Below, one piece after another: positions 43,773 to 52,078 of a DNA stretch of 64,000 nucleotides. The notes beneath the pieces are model-generated. The model ran no database searches. It was not told the origin of the DNA and saw only the letters and a program-made list of their open reading frames with translations. Numbering within the stretch: the stretch's first letter is position 1; the number at the start of each line of letters is the position of its first letter. The translations under genes and the position numbers were made by a program. The DNA is from Colwellia ponticola. GTDB lineage: Bacteria > Pseudomonadota > Gammaproteobacteria > Enterobacterales > Alteromonadaceae. The stretch lies in assembly GCF_005885605.1 (NCBI RefSeq), contig NZ_SZVP01000006.1, forward strand, positions 1-64,000, in the 5' to 3' direction.

Positions 43773-44894
43773 ATGACGTTTAAATCATTTAATCCACCAG
43801 AAAGAATCTTAATGGGCCCTGGCCCATCACAAGTTAGCGCACGTGTTCTTTCTGCTCTAGCTAGACCAACGATTGGTCATCTTGATCCTGAGTTTGTACG
43901 TATGATGGATGAAGTAAAAAGCTTATTACAATATGCATTTAAAACTAAAAATGAATTTACAATTGCGTTGTCAGCTCCTGGTTCTGCAGGTATGGAAGCA
44001 TGTTTTGTAAACTTAGTAGAGCGTGGCGATAAAGTGATTGTTTGTCGTAATGGTGTGTTTGGTGGCCGTATGGTAGAAAACGTCACTAGATTAGGCGCAG
44101 AAGCTATCATCGTTGACTCTCCTTGGGGTCGTGCGGTTGAAATTGATAAAGTACAAGCGGCTTTAGATGCTAACCCAGATGCTAAGTTTTTAGCCTTTGT
44201 ACACGCTGAAACATCTACGGGTGCTGTCTCAGACGCTAAAACATTATGTAAAATGGCTCAAGACAACGACTGTTTAACAATCGTTGATGCGGTAACATCT
44301 TTAGGTGGTGTAGAGCTTAGAGTAGATGACTGGGGCATTGATGCTATTTATTCTGGTACGCAAAAATGTATGTCTTGTGTACCTGGTATATCACCAGTAT
44401 CGTTCAGCGATAAAGCGGTAGCGGTAGCTAAAAATCGTAAAACACCTATTCAAAGCTGGTTCTTAGACCAAACATTAGTAATGGCTTACTGGGGCGGCGC
44501 TGGTAAGCGTAGCTACCATCATACCGCACCGGTAAACTCTTTATATGCGCTTCATGAATCGCTATTAATGGTTCAAGAAGAGGGGATCGAGAACGCTTGG
44601 GCACGCCATAGAGCACAGCATGAAAGTTTAGCTAAGGGATTGAAAAAATTAGGTATTGAGTTCATCGTACCTGAAGATGAGCGTTTACCTCAGCTAAACA
44701 CTATCCACATCCCTGAAGGCGCAGACGATGCTAAAGTAAGAAGCTACTTATTAGAGCATTACAACCTTGAGATTGGTGCTGGTTTAGGTGACCTTGCTGG
44801 TAAAGCATGGCGCATTGGCCTTATGGGTCACACGGCTCAAAGTGAAAATGTTGCCTTATGTTTAGCGGCACTAGAAGATGCATTAAACCAATAA
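43773..44894 (+). CDS. bhcA: Aspartate-glyoxylate aminotransferase
   Basis: The 373-residue protein is a fold-type I PLP enzyme of the alanine-glyoxylate / serine-pyruvate group: GPGPSQVSARVL at the start, GSAGMEACF, and the PLP lysine K198 in SGTQKCMSC. In the beta-hydroxyaspartate cycle BhcA makes glycine from glyoxylate with L-aspartate as amino donor, releasing oxaloacetate. Family members use several donors, so the choice rests on bhcB, bhcC and bhcD nearby. It is split from bhcBCD by about 6 kb holding a cyclase, PepSY, malic enzyme and tsx genes, unlike the compact Paracoccus cluster. A strong terminator follows. Confidence 0.88.
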   Translation: MTFKSFNPPERILMGPGPSQVSARVLSALARPTIGHLDPEFVRMMDEVKSLLQYAFKTKNEFTIALSAPGSAGMEACFVNLVERGDKVIVCRNGVFGGRMVENVTRLGAEAIIVDSPWGRAVEIDKVQAALDANPDAKFLAFVHAETSTGAVSDAKTLCKMAQDNDCLTIVDAVTSLGGVELRVDDWGIDAIYSGTQKCMSCVPGISPVSFSDKAVAVAKNRKTPIQSWFLDQTLVMAYWGGAGKRSYHHTAPVNSLYALHESLLMVQEEGIENAWARHRAQHESLAKGLKKLGIEFIVPEDERLPQLNTIHIPEGADDAKVRSYLLEHYNLEIGAGLGDLAGKAWRIGLMGHTAQSENVALCLAALEDALNQ

Positions 44895-44920
44895 AACGTA
44901 TCTAAAAAGCTTTATTAATG

Positions 44921-44952
44921 AAAAAAGATCACTTTTTAGTGGTCTTTTTTTT
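44921..44952 (+). terminator. Rho-independent terminator after bhcA
   Basis: AAAAAAGATCAC pairs with GTGGTCTTTTTT around a 6-nt loop and ends in a T-run. It lies 27 bp after the bhcA stop. Confidence 0.88.
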
Positions 44953-45502
44953 CGCATAGTGAAATATAAAAGGCTTTTTTTGTGGAATCCTAATGATTGT
45001 ATTTCCATATAGTGAAATAAAAAACCTTTTTTAGTCTCGGTTTTTTTAGCTTATTTTACATCATGAAATATAAGCGGGCTGTTTTTTTCTATATGATGAA
45101 ATATTTTTTACTTTGATGTTCTGCCAAATATAGTACTTAATAACTTTACACATACTCGCTAGCATCAAGTTAAGTGTTCGTGATAACTCTGCCATCATGC
45201 TAGTTTGCAGTGTAGATTTAAGCGACCTTTGATTAAGTCATTTTTACCTCTAGCTGACGGCTAAGTAACCTTATACGGATTGATCGTAAGAGTGTCGTTA
45301 TAGAGCCTTTCGCTAGGAGCATATTATTACAGGGTGAAGGTGGTATTAAAGCTAATATAGCAGGTGATTGCCCATTGATGAGACAGGGCTATTGACAGTC
45401 ATTGATACGTAATACCGTGACCTGAGCTCGCTATAGACCAAGTGATAGTGATTTACCACTTACGGTCAATGTGAGCTTGTTGCGTATACTATGGTAGGTA
45501 GG

Positions 45503-45535
45503 ATAACAGCTCAACGCTTAGCGCTTAGCTGTTAT
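45503..45535 (-). terminator. Hairpin after the RutR-like regulator gene
   Basis: ATAACAGCT and AGCTGTTAT form a 9-bp stem, with a second GC-rich inner stem (AAGCGC/GCGCTT type) in the loop. It lies just beyond the end of the TetR gene on the minus strand. There is no T-run, so it is a weak candidate. Confidence 0.45.
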
Positions 45536-45548
45536 AGTAGGGGCTGAG

Positions 45549-46178
45549 TTACTTACTTAAGCCACAACCTTTTAAAATGATAGTGGTGAGTGACTTTATT
45601 ACCTCATCAAAGTCATCATCACTCATCGCTTCTTTACCAAAGCCGGCTAAAATTTGTAAATTGAAATCAGCATAGTGCTGTGTTGAGCTCCAAATCAGGA
45701 ATAATAAATGATGCGGGTCAATGGCATCTATTTGGCCTCGTTTTATCCACGTTTCAATGACGGTTACTTTTTTATCTAACCATTGCTTAAAACCGGTGTG
45801 TAAATAATCTTTCAGGATGGGTGCACCGTGGATAACTTCACTAGCAAAAATTTTAGAGCCATCTGGATCATGCTTAGCGTGCATAATTTTTTCATGAATA
45901 TAAGCGGTAAGAATTGTTTTAGGATCATCATCAATACTTAAGGTATCAAAACTAGTATTCCAGCTGACTATAATTTCGTTGAGCAATTGTTGGTAAAGGT
46001 CTGTTTTATCAGCGAAGTAGTAATGGATATTTGCTCTAGGGATCCCAGCTCTTTCAGCTATACGTTTAATTGAAGCACCTTTGAAGCCATGAGTTACAAA
46101 CTCTGTTTTAGCGGCATTCAAAATCAGTGCAACATTCTTTTTACGAATTTGTCCGGTTGATTCTTTTTTCACCTGCAC
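45549..46178 (-). CDS. RutR-like TetR-family regulator of purine catabolism
   Basis: The 209-residue protein has a TetR-type HTH (residues about 15-60, with ASIKRIAERAGIPRANIHYYFADKTDLY) and a C-terminal domain of the RutR type, seen in FASEVIHGAPILKDYL. RutR in E. coli binds uracil or thymine and controls pyrimidine and purine pathway genes at TTGACCAnnTGGTCAA. Related palindromes (TTGACACnnGTGTCAA) sit upstream of xdhA, between tsx and bhcA, and near bhcR. The gene lies at the end of the purine gene run, minus strand. The effector here could be a purine or pathway product. It is inferred to be the regulator of those sites. Confidence 0.8.
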   Translation of the reverse strand: MQVKKESTGQIRKKNVALILNAAKTEFVTHGFKGASIKRIAERAGIPRANIHYYFADKTDLYQQLLNEIIVSWNTSFDTLSIDDDPKTILTAYIHEKIMHAKHDPDGSKIFASEVIHGAPILKDYLHTGFKQWLDKKVTVIETWIKRGQIDAIDPHHLLFLIWSSTQHYADFNLQILAGFGKEAMSDDDFDEVIKSLTTIILKGCGLSK

Positions 46179-46568
46179 AGGTACCTTATAAGTTATCTTA
46201 ACAACAAGTTCAGCGTACAGCTATAGCACTATTTTACCTACGAAGACTGCATAACTAGTGTATAGATTGGCTTAGTTAAAGTCATCTATTCAGCGCTAGT
46301 GGTATGTATCATGTTATTTTAAAAGGGGATATGAGGCAGAACAGTTATTAAGATGTGTTTACAGCTATGTCGGCTCAGTTCTCATCGTTAGCTATTGTTT
46401 AAGCGTTCGCTATTTTCATTATAAATAACATGCTTGTCGTATGAAAAATTATATAAGCGTTCCTAGCTAGTATGAGAATGTAGTGTTTTCTATGGGGTCA
46501 TTACTTATTATTTAAGAGGTGAGGGCCCGCAATACGGGCACCTCAGCCTCTACATTTTTATCTGTTTA
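46179..46568. other. Gap between puuD and the regulator gene, with a hairpin after puuD
   Basis: No gene is seen. A GC-rich hairpin at 46515-46544 (GAGGTG...CACCTC outer arms, GCCCG/CGGGC inner arms) lies about 25 bp after puuD on the minus strand and is its likely terminator. The regulator promoter should be within about 46180-46300; no TTGACAC palindrome was found there, so autoregulation is not evident. Confidence 0.5.
46515..46544 (-). terminator. Hairpin terminator candidate after puuD
   Basis: The minus strand folds GAGGTGCCCG with CGGGCCCTCACCTC into a GC-rich stem just after the puuD stop. A weak T-rich stretch (TTAAAT) follows. Confidence 0.55.
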
Positions 46569-47759
46569 CTATTTTTGCTGGTTTATCCAAAGTGACAGAG
46601 TTAAACGTTCTTCATCTGTTATCTTTGTTTTATTCATAAACGGCATATCTTTAGAGTTGACTGCACGCGCTTCAATTCTTGGAGCCCACTGCTTAATAGA
46701 AGCAATGTCTGTGAAGATAACGCCACCTTGTGGAGACTTGAACACATCATCAGTAGGTACTTCTGCATGACAAGCGCTACAACGCGTTTCAATAATTGAT
46801 AATACTTGTGCATCAGTAATAACTTGTTGCTTTTGCTCTGCAGTAATTTCAACCGTTTTTGGAGCAATTGCATAAGCAAGAGCGATAGTAGCAATAACAG
46901 CACCGATTAATACCATAGGTTTTTGCTTACCAAAGTGACGTAAAACAAAGTACTGACGAACAGTTGCAGTAATTAAGATGATTGCCATTAACACTAACCA
47001 GTTAGCACTGTGGTTATAAGTAATTGGGTAGTGATTAGAAATCATAATAAACAATACAGGTAACGTGATGTAAGTGTTATGCGTTGAACGTACTTTAGCG
47101 TTAAGGCCATATTTAGCATCAGGCTTAGTACCTTCTTCTACCGCTTTAACTAGGGCGCGTTGTGATGGCATGATACCAAAAAACACGTTACCAGCCATGA
47201 TAGTACCTAAAATGGCACCCATATGCATGTAAGCACCACGAGCACTAAATACTTGCGTTAAGCCGTAAGATAAAGCTGTGATAATGGCGAATAAGATAAA
47301 CGCTAATACTAAACCGTGGTCTCTAAGCTTAGTTCTTACTAAGATTTCATAACTACCTACACCAGTAATAATAGCACCTAGCCCAAGGCCAATTGCTTGC
47401 CACTGTGTTAAATCTTTAACGCGAGGGTCAATTAAGTAAGACTCAGCGCCAACATAAAACATAAGTGATAATAATAAGAAACCAGTGATCCATGTGGTGT
47501 AAGCTTCCCACTTAAACCAATGTAATAATGGTGGCATTTTTGGTGGTGCTAATTTGTATTTTGCTACTTCGTAGAAGCCACCACCATGGATAGCCCAAAG
47601 GTCACCAGAAACACCTTTTTCTTCTTTCCATTCAGGCGGTTTTTCAAGATGGTTATCTAACCAAACAAAATAAAATGAAGCACCGATCCAAGCGATACCT
47701 ACGATTAAATGTGCGAAACGAATGATTAAGTTTAACCACTCAGTAATATACGGGTCCAT
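46569..47759 (-). CDS. puuD: Membrane urate oxidase PuuD with C-terminal cytochrome c
   Basis: The 396-residue protein has about eight membrane helices (residues 8-310, beginning LIIRFAHLIVGIAWIGASFYFVWLD) followed by a cytochrome c domain with heme motif C327-S-A-C330-H331. This is the PuuD layout, in which urate is oxidised to 5-hydroxyisourate and electrons go to the respiratory chain rather than to oxygen directly, so no hydrogen peroxide is made. The ATG has AAGGAAG just upstream. It lies 548 bp after guaD on the same strand, and that gap holds a repeated hairpin element. Confidence 0.9.
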   Translation of the reverse strand: MDPYITEWLNLIIRFAHLIVGIAWIGASFYFVWLDNHLEKPPEWKEEKGVSGDLWAIHGGGFYEVAKYKLAPPKMPPLLHWFKWEAYTTWITGFLLLSLMFYVGAESYLIDPRVKDLTQWQAIGLGLGAIITGVGSYEILVRTKLRDHGLVLAFILFAIITALSYGLTQVFSARGAYMHMGAILGTIMAGNVFFGIMPSQRALVKAVEEGTKPDAKYGLNAKVRSTHNTYITLPVLFIMISNHYPITYNHSANWLVLMAIILITATVRQYFVLRHFGKQKPMVLIGAVIATIALAYAIAPKTVEITAEQKQQVITDAQVLSIIETRCSACHAEVPTDDVFKSPQGGVIFTDIASIKQWAPRIEARAVNSKDMPFMNKTKITDEERLTLSLWINQQK

Positions 47760-47830
47760 AGTTCTTCCTTTTGTACGCCTACTCGTAGCAAGCGTTTTAT
47801 AATTTTATAATTAACTAAATAGGGGTTGAA

Positions 47831-47897
47831 TATTCATTTTTCTTAGTGATGTTGCCTTAACGTATGAGGGCAACTTTCTGTTAGACGTTACAGATAC
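47831..47897 (-). repeat. Copy 1 of a 67-bp direct repeat upstream of puuD
   Basis: Read on the minus strand, the repeat holds AACAGAAAGTTGCC, a loop, GGCAAC and ATCACT, and ends near AAATGAATA. It agrees with copy 2 over most of its length, with changes mainly in the loop (GTATGAG against CTCAGCG on the plus strand) while stem bases are kept. Confidence 0.65.
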
Positions 47898-48149
47898 CCG
47901 TTATAGCAAGTAGCCTAACTTATTGATCGCTTAGTCAGTAATAAAAACGTAGAGGAAGATATTGATTGCAGAGAATGGTTCATCCCTTGTCAAAATCAAT
48001 AACATTGCTTATAAGTTTTTTACAACTCACTCTTCGGAGTTCAGTCACAAGTTTGTAGTATCAAAAGTGTATCAACTATGTGCTTGTTCTAAACTCTCAG
48101 GTAGAGTGCTAAGCGGGTCAATAAATTAATCCGCTTGGTATTATACAAG

Positions 48150-48216
48150 TATTCATTTCTTAAGTGATATTGCCTTAACTCAGCGAAGGCAACTTTCTGT
48201 TGAACGTAACTGGTAC
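48150..48216 (-). repeat. Copy 2 of a 67-bp direct repeat upstream of puuD
   Basis: It matches copy 1 in TATTCATTT, AGTGAT-TTGCCTTAAC and GGCAACTTTCTGTT (plus strand). The TTGCC...GGCAA stem is kept, with a differing loop. It lies 320 bp from copy 1, close to the guaD stop. Confidence 0.65.
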
Positions 48217-48307
48217 ACTTTATAATGTGTTCACCAATGATATGTGCGCTTAAATTTGGCTCAGATATATATAATCACCTAAGATGATCAAAATTAATAG
48301 CTTTTTA

Positions 48308-49627
48308 TTAAATTTTTTCACCCATAATGTGGGTTGCTTTTACATGGCGGTCATCACCGAGCATGCTCAAGACAAATAATTTCTCTGTTAAATTCTTACA
48401 ACGAGCTATGCGTTTTGCCATTAATGGCGTCGCATTATAGTCAAGTACAATAAAATCAGCTTCAGCGCCTTTGACGAAATTACCAATAGTCCCTTCTAAA
48501 TCTAGCGCAATAGCACCGCCTAATGTGGCTAAGTAAAATGATTTAAATGGGCTTAATTTATTACCACGTAATTGTTGTGTTTTGTAGCCTTCATTCAATG
48601 TGGTTAACATGGAGAAACTTGTACCCGCGCCAATGTCTGTACCTAAACCAACATTGACATCAAACGCTTCAGCTTGTTGTAAGTTAAAACAACCACTGCC
48701 TAAAAATAAATTTGATGTTGGGCAAAATGCCACAGCTGAGTTGGTGTCACTTAAGCGCTGACACTCATGATCGTGTAAGTGTACGCCGTGAGCGAACACA
48801 CTACGTCGGCCTAATAAGCTACTCTTGTCATAAACATCAAGGTAGCCGTCACTGTCTGGAAATAATTCACTTACCCAAGCTATTTCATTTTTGTTTTCTG
48901 ATAAATGGGTATGCAAATAAACATCAGGGTATTCTTTTAATAATTCACCGGCTTTGTTTAACTGCTCGGTTGAGCATGTTGGCGCAAAACGTGGTGTTAC
49001 CGCATATTGTAATCTGTCGGTATTATGCCATTTTTCGATCAGTGCTTTACTGTCGGCGTAGCCAGATTCAGTGGTATCTTTAAGGTCATCAGGGCAATTT
49101 TGATTCATCAGTACTTTACCGCAAATCATGCGTAATTTTTTCTGTTGGGCAATGGTAAAGAAGGCGTCGACAGATTCTTTATGAACCGTACCGAAAACCA
49201 ATGCCGTTGTTGTACCTGCATCTAATAATTGTGTTAAGAAAAACTCGGCAACGCGTTTACCGTGTTCAATATCAGCAAATTGTTTTTCTTCTGGGAAAGT
49301 ATAGTTTTCAAGCCACTCTAGTAATTGCTCACCATAAGAGGCGATCATTTCAGTTTGCGGGTAGTGCACATGAGTATCAATAAACCCTGGCATAATTAAG
49401 CCATTTTCATAGCGGCTAACGTCAATAGTGTCGGGTAATGAAGCTAATAGATCGCTGGCATTGCCGACGGCGTCAACCAAACCATCTTTTATTACTAAAA
49501 GGCCATCCTCAAAATATTGATAGCTTGCTTCTTCAGCGACTTTAGCTGGATCGGCGACAAAATGCAGTATTTCACCGCGATATGCTTTTGTGACATTGTG
49601 AGTTGCTATAGACGTTATTGTAGACAT
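48308..49627 (-). CDS. guaD: Guanine deaminase
   Basis: The 439-residue amidohydrolase has the metal-binding HVHYP after GFIDTHVHYPQTEMI, the later HTHLSENKNEIAWV, and the zinc-site residues in GLGTDIGAGTSFSM. These are guanine-deaminase features, notably FIDTHVHYPQ with EEKQFAD. It turns guanine into xanthine, the substrate of XdhABC. It is on the minus strand between uraH and puuD, in the purine run. The length is usual. The ATG has AGGTAATAAC upstream. Confidence 0.9.
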   Translation of the reverse strand: MSTITSIATHNVTKAYRGEILHFVADPAKVAEEASYQYFEDGLLVIKDGLVDAVGNASDLLASLPDTIDVSRYENGLIMPGFIDTHVHYPQTEMIASYGEQLLEWLENYTFPEEKQFADIEHGKRVAEFFLTQLLDAGTTTALVFGTVHKESVDAFFTIAQQKKLRMICGKVLMNQNCPDDLKDTTESGYADSKALIEKWHNTDRLQYAVTPRFAPTCSTEQLNKAGELLKEYPDVYLHTHLSENKNEIAWVSELFPDSDGYLDVYDKSSLLGRRSVFAHGVHLHDHECQRLSDTNSAVAFCPTSNLFLGSGCFNLQQAEAFDVNVGLGTDIGAGTSFSMLTTLNEGYKTQQLRGNKLSPFKSFYLATLGGAIALDLEGTIGNFVKGAEADFIVLDYNATPLMAKRIARCKNLTEKLFVLSMLGDDRHVKATHIMGEKI

Positions 49628-49825
49628 AGTTATTACCTGTTGTTTATTTATTTTATAATTATATTGATAATCTTTTAGTGGAATGACTAATTTATTTTTA
49701 TGGTTTACTTTTGATAGGCAAATAAAAACCAGTAAAGTAACAGAAAATAGTAAGTAAACGCTTTATGCTGTTGCTATGTATTCAGTTTTTACTGGCTTGA
49801 CACTTTTTCTTAATGTATTTACTAC

Positions 49826-49862
49826 ACCGGTATTACGCTAGCGTTGCTTTAGTAATACCGGT
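49826..49862 (-). terminator. Hairpin after uraH
   Basis: ACCGGTATTAC and GTAATACCGGT form an 11-bp perfect stem around a 15-nt loop, starting 8 bp after the uraH stop on the minus strand. No T-run follows, so read-through to guaD is possible. Confidence 0.5.
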
Positions 49863-49869
49863 ATTGTTA

Positions 49870-50211
49870 TTAGCTACCGCGGTATGTTGAGTAACCGTAA
49901 GCAGTTAACAATAATGGAATATGGTAATGCGTACCACTTGCATCGATTTCAAAAACGATATCAACGTAAGGGTAAAAACCTTCTTCTTTATTTGCTTCAA
50001 AATAGGCCGCTGTTGCAAAATGCATGCGGTAAACGCCAGCAGGTAATTTTTCATCATCAGCTAATAAACCGGGTAAACGACCGTCGTCATTAGTAACGCC
50101 GCTATTGATTTTTGTCCAGCTGTCACCGTTTTGAGCAAACAAAGTAATAGGTACATTTGTTGCTGGTAAACCACGGGTAGTATCAAGTATGTGAGTAGTA
50201 ATTTGGCTCAT
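49870..50211 (-). CDS. uraH: 5-Hydroxyisourate hydrolase
   Basis: The 113-residue protein is a transthyretin-like hydrolase. It begins ITTHILDTTRGLPATNVPITLF, with the conserved His near the start, and ends with the family signature YGYSTYRGS. It hydrolyses 5-hydroxyisourate, made by PuuD, to OHCU. It acts in the cytoplasm as a tetramer in the family; there is no signal peptide here. It lies 37 bp after uraD. Confidence 0.93.
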   Translation of the reverse strand: MSQITTHILDTTRGLPATNVPITLFAQNGDSWTKINSGVTNDDGRLPGLLADDEKLPAGVYRMHFATAAYFEANKEEGFYPYVDIVFEIDASGTHYHIPLLLTAYGYSTYRGS

Positions 50212-50248
50212 GTTATTTCCTTAAGTTATAGATAAAGTGAGTTTGTTA

Positions 50249-50758
50249 TTAACCTTCAGCTAAGGCTTTATTAATGCGAAGTTGAAAGATTTTACGTTGT
50301 TCTTCAGCAGCATTTACAATTTCTTGCTCTCTGTTATTTGGTAAACGAGCTTGTAATAAATCTGACATTTCTTTGGCACTTTTTCCTGTCGCACAAATAA
50401 TGAAGATAAAACCGAACTTTTCTTCGTAGTCAGCGTTGCCTTGAGAAAGCACTTCAAGTACTTCGTCATTAGCTTCTTTAACTAGACCTTGTTCGTTACC
50501 TGCTAATTCTTTAGTGTTGGCATACTTAGCACGTAAGCTACTTACGTCACCAATTTTTGGGTGACCTTCAAATGCTTCAAAGTAATCTTGTTCTGTTAAA
50601 CCTTTCCAAGCCTCATCCGCTGCTTGTGTTAATGCTTCATGACTTGCAAATGGACGAGCTTCGACCATTCTGGTAACCCATGCGCTTGAAGTGCAACACT
50701 GCATAAACATATGGTGTGCATCTTTTTCTGGTAGTTGGTTTAAATCTTCTAGTATCAT
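50249..50758 (-). CDS. uraD: OHCU decarboxylase
   Basis: The ATG at 50758 has AAGGA eight bases upstream and is preferred over the one at 50797. The 169-residue protein matches OHCU decarboxylases: the early CCTSSAWVTRMVEARPF, and FEGHPKIGD, where the His is the catalytic residue. It turns OHCU into (S)-allantoin. It is not fused to an allantoinase or to uraH, as happens in some bacteria. Confidence 0.92.
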   Translation of the reverse strand: MILEDLNQLPEKDAHHMFMQCCTSSAWVTRMVEARPFASHEALTQAADEAWKGLTEQDYFEAFEGHPKIGDVSSLRAKYANTKELAGNEQGLVKEANDEVLEVLSQGNADYEEKFGFIFIICATGKSAKEMSDLLQARLPNNREQEIVNAAEEQRKIFQLRINKALAEG

Positions 50759-50870
50759 ATTTTGGTTCCTTTCATCAGTTCTACTAAACAGTAGCAACTG
50801 ACTTTAATGGCTTTAGTAACTATGCGGTTAACACAGTGCAGTTAGGTTAATCTTGCTAAAATGACGCGAA

Positions 50871-51923
50871 TTAACCTTGGCGATTACCTAGCACTCGCAT
50901 ACGAGAAATACCCCCATCAGGATAAATATTTAAACGTACATGAGTAAAAGGTTGATTTTTTTCAGTAATAATTTCTTTGGTAAACACATGTTCGCGATGA
51001 GCATGTAATTTAGTATTTTGAATAATGGTTGTCCAAGTTCTGTTTACGGTATCGTCAGTAAAATCATCGTTATCACTAATACAGCCTTCGAGCATAAAGC
51101 TGTCTGGAAAGTTTCCTTTAAAGTGACAAGTATCTATGATGACTTTATTGACACTGCCAGTAGCAGCAAGTTTTATAATTGACCAATCGGGATCTGGGTT
51201 GCGACTACGCTTAGTTTGCCAACCATCGCCCATGTTAACACCACGACCAGGCATAATGAGATTATTTTTATTGCTAAAAAACATATCACTGGCTAATAAG
51301 GCTTTAGCACCATTACTAATTGAGGCTAAATTAATCAGCTCACCGTCGACAAAATCGTCCCAGTTAACATAAGCTTCACCATATACGCGAAAACGGGCAA
51401 TTCCGCCATCAGGAAACATACGTAAACGTACATGAGTCCATACGGTATCATTGGCTATTTCAAACAGATTTTGGCTATGCGCTTCAATGTCAGTGGCTTC
51501 AAAAACGGTGTGCCAAACGGTATCTTTGTCTGGTTGCATTTCACTAACACAGGCTTCCACTGAGACTTTTTCTGGCGCATTACCACGAAAGTAATTAGTA
51601 TCAATATCAAAGGCGCGGATAACACCACGAATGCCTAAACGAATGATGCACCAGTCTGAATCTCGGCCATTATTACGACCATAACTTCTGCGTGATTCCC
51701 AACCGTCCATCCATTTACCGTGTTCAGTAAATTTTTCGGCAATAAAAACCCCACGACCTGGCTTTAATAAGTTTTCCATTTTAGCAAAAAAATCATCACT
51801 ACACGACAATGTTTCACCGCCAAGGCGCTCGCTAGCCAAATCGATATAGTGAGTCTTTAATTTTTGCTCTAATAGTGCATCAGTAGCAGATAACTTATTT
51901 TGTGCGAACCAATCTTCAATCAT
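50871..51923 (-). CDS. alc: Allantoicase
   Basis: The 350-residue protein has the two repeated domains of allantoicase. Each has a DWCIIRLG or DWSIIKLA stretch, a conserved GNAPEKVSVEACVS or GNFPDSFMLEGCIS stretch, and a final THVRLRMFPDGGIARFRVYG or THVRLNIYPDGGISRMRVLG stretch. It hydrolyses allantoate to ureidoglycolate and urea. The glyoxylate-forming step after it (ureidoglycolate lyase) and the allantoinase before it are not in the window. The start lies 155 bp after xdhC. Confidence 0.93.
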   Translation of the reverse strand: MIEDWFAQNKLSATDALLEQKLKTHYIDLASERLGGETLSCSDDFFAKMENLLKPGRGVFIAEKFTEHGKWMDGWESRRSYGRNNGRDSDWCIIRLGIRGVIRAFDIDTNYFRGNAPEKVSVEACVSEMQPDKDTVWHTVFEATDIEAHSQNLFEIANDTVWTHVRLRMFPDGGIARFRVYGEAYVNWDDFVDGELINLASISNGAKALLASDMFFSNKNNLIMPGRGVNMGDGWQTKRSRNPDPDWSIIKLAATGSVNKVIIDTCHFKGNFPDSFMLEGCISDNDDFTDDTVNRTWTTIIQNTKLHAHREHVFTKEIITEKNQPFTHVRLNIYPDGGISRMRVLGNRQG

Positions 51924-52078
51924 TACTTTATTTATCCTGTTAAGGCATTTTATTCCGTTATTTTAGTTGCTTACGAGCAAAGCCCAGAAGCCTTATTTTT
52001 ATATCTTATTGTACTTACCTAAAATATAAGCCTCAGTAGTAAACTAACAAAATTAACGATACTGCCAACGTTCACGCG

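Larger units (their letters stand above)
44895..45548. other. Convergent gap after bhcA holding IclR-type palindromes
   Basis: No gene is seen, although both flanking genes end here. A terminator (44921-44952) closes bhcA. Sites like those upstream of bhcB follow: 44950-44964 (weak), 45003-45017 (TTCCATATAGTGAAA), 45054-45068 (weak) and 45087-45101 (TTCTATATGATGAAA). A hairpin at 45503-45535 (ATAACAGCT...AGCTGTTAT) probably ends the TetR gene. Operator-like sites in a gap with no downstream gene suggest a missed RNA gene or decoy sites. Confidence 0.45.
47760..48307. promoter_or_regulatory. Upstream region of puuD with a duplicated structured element
   Basis: This gap is the longest in the purine run. 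It holds two copies of a 67-bp element (47831-47897 and 48150-48216), each with a hairpin built on TTGCC...GGCAA. A second hairpin, AAGCGG...CCGCTT (about 48110-48137), lies between them. The elements would be transcribed toward puuD and could be RNA control elements or protein sites. No coding frame is seen. Confidence 0.5.
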
